A stretch of 64,000 nucleotides of DNA from Renibacterium sp. (GTDB lineage: Bacteria > Actinomycetota > Actinomycetes > Actinomycetales > Micrococcaceae): the NCBI GenBank assembly GCA_017419405.1, contig JAFOLH010000005.1:62001-126000 (forward strand), in the 5' to 3' direction. Below are positions 63,984 through 64,000 of the stretch, one piece after another; position 1 is the first letter of the stretch; the number at the start of each line of letters is the position of its first letter. The translations under genes were made by a program, and so were the position numbers. The notes beneath the pieces were generated by a model. The model made no database searches. It was not told where the DNA came from and worked only from the letters and a program-made list of their open reading frames with translations.

Positions 63984-64000
63984 GAATCGAGCTGTCCACT

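Overview
The window is a high-GC actinobacterial chromosome segment spanning the replication-origin region. Gene order and content (dnaA-dnaN-gnd-recF-DUF721-gyrB-gyrA-DUF3566-tRNA-Ile-DLW-39-tRNA-Ala on one side; rpmH-rnpA-yidD-yidC-jag-rsmG-parA-parB on the other; then trxA, trxB, murJ, NUDIX, cca) point to the family Micrococcaceae, an Arthrobacter/Renibacterium/Psychromicrobium-like organism. This is inferred from synteny and protein families; no similarity search was possible.

Layout. 1-742 is the 3'-truncated start of an EamA permease, followed by a 67-bp imperfect palindrome and a strong terminator. 875-12549 is a leftward replication/topology block ending at dnaA, with oriC (a DnaA-box cluster beside AT-rich DNA) between dnaN and dnaA. 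12767-18362 is the rightward rpmH-to-parB block, with four parS or parS-like sites, two of them embedded in terminator palindromes. 18791-24056 runs leftward: trxA, trxB, a transmembrane pseudokinase-like protein, murJ and a NUDIX hydrolase. 24097-26227 carries cca and a histidine phosphatase. 26228-26970 is an AT-richer island with short ORFs that have very strong Shine-Dalgarno sites but no recognisable function. 27111-36761 holds a polytopic membrane protein, an SDR/HxlR divergent pair, and a LacI regulator diverging from a 1950-residue surface-anchored GH92 alpha-mannosidase. 36828-53711 is accessory: ABC-F, DeoR/MFS, a PAP2-DAG-kinase fusion, an iron-box-controlled DUF1540 protein, an ABC exporter with a NarL-type two-component system, a secreted papain-like peptidase, PadR/UbiB, an M18 aminopeptidase, DUF1345 and an MHS-type MFS permease. 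53999-55789 is the rpsF-ssb-rpsR-rplI operon. 57596-59555 is a DnaA-box-rich intergenic region followed by dnaB. 59588-63912 holds a CmtR-like metal sensor with a CDF-like transporter, a stand-alone TOPRIM protein, a MATE transporter and two small membrane proteins.

How it fits together. The initiator (DnaA), origin, helicase (DnaB), probable helicase operator (DUF721/DciA-like), clamp, SSB, gyrase and the ParABS segregation system all lie within about 60 kb. DnaA-box arrays occur at oriC, in the dnaA-rpmH gap, and directly upstream of the predicted dnaB promoter. Many start codons in the right half lie 6-7 nt downstream of a TANNNT -10-like hexamer without a Shine-Dalgarno, so leaderless transcription seems common here, and I used it to choose several starts.

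The least explained region is the short-ORF island at 26.3-26.97 kb. All functional calls come from reading translations and motifs by eye; homology searches, RNA data and alignments were not available.
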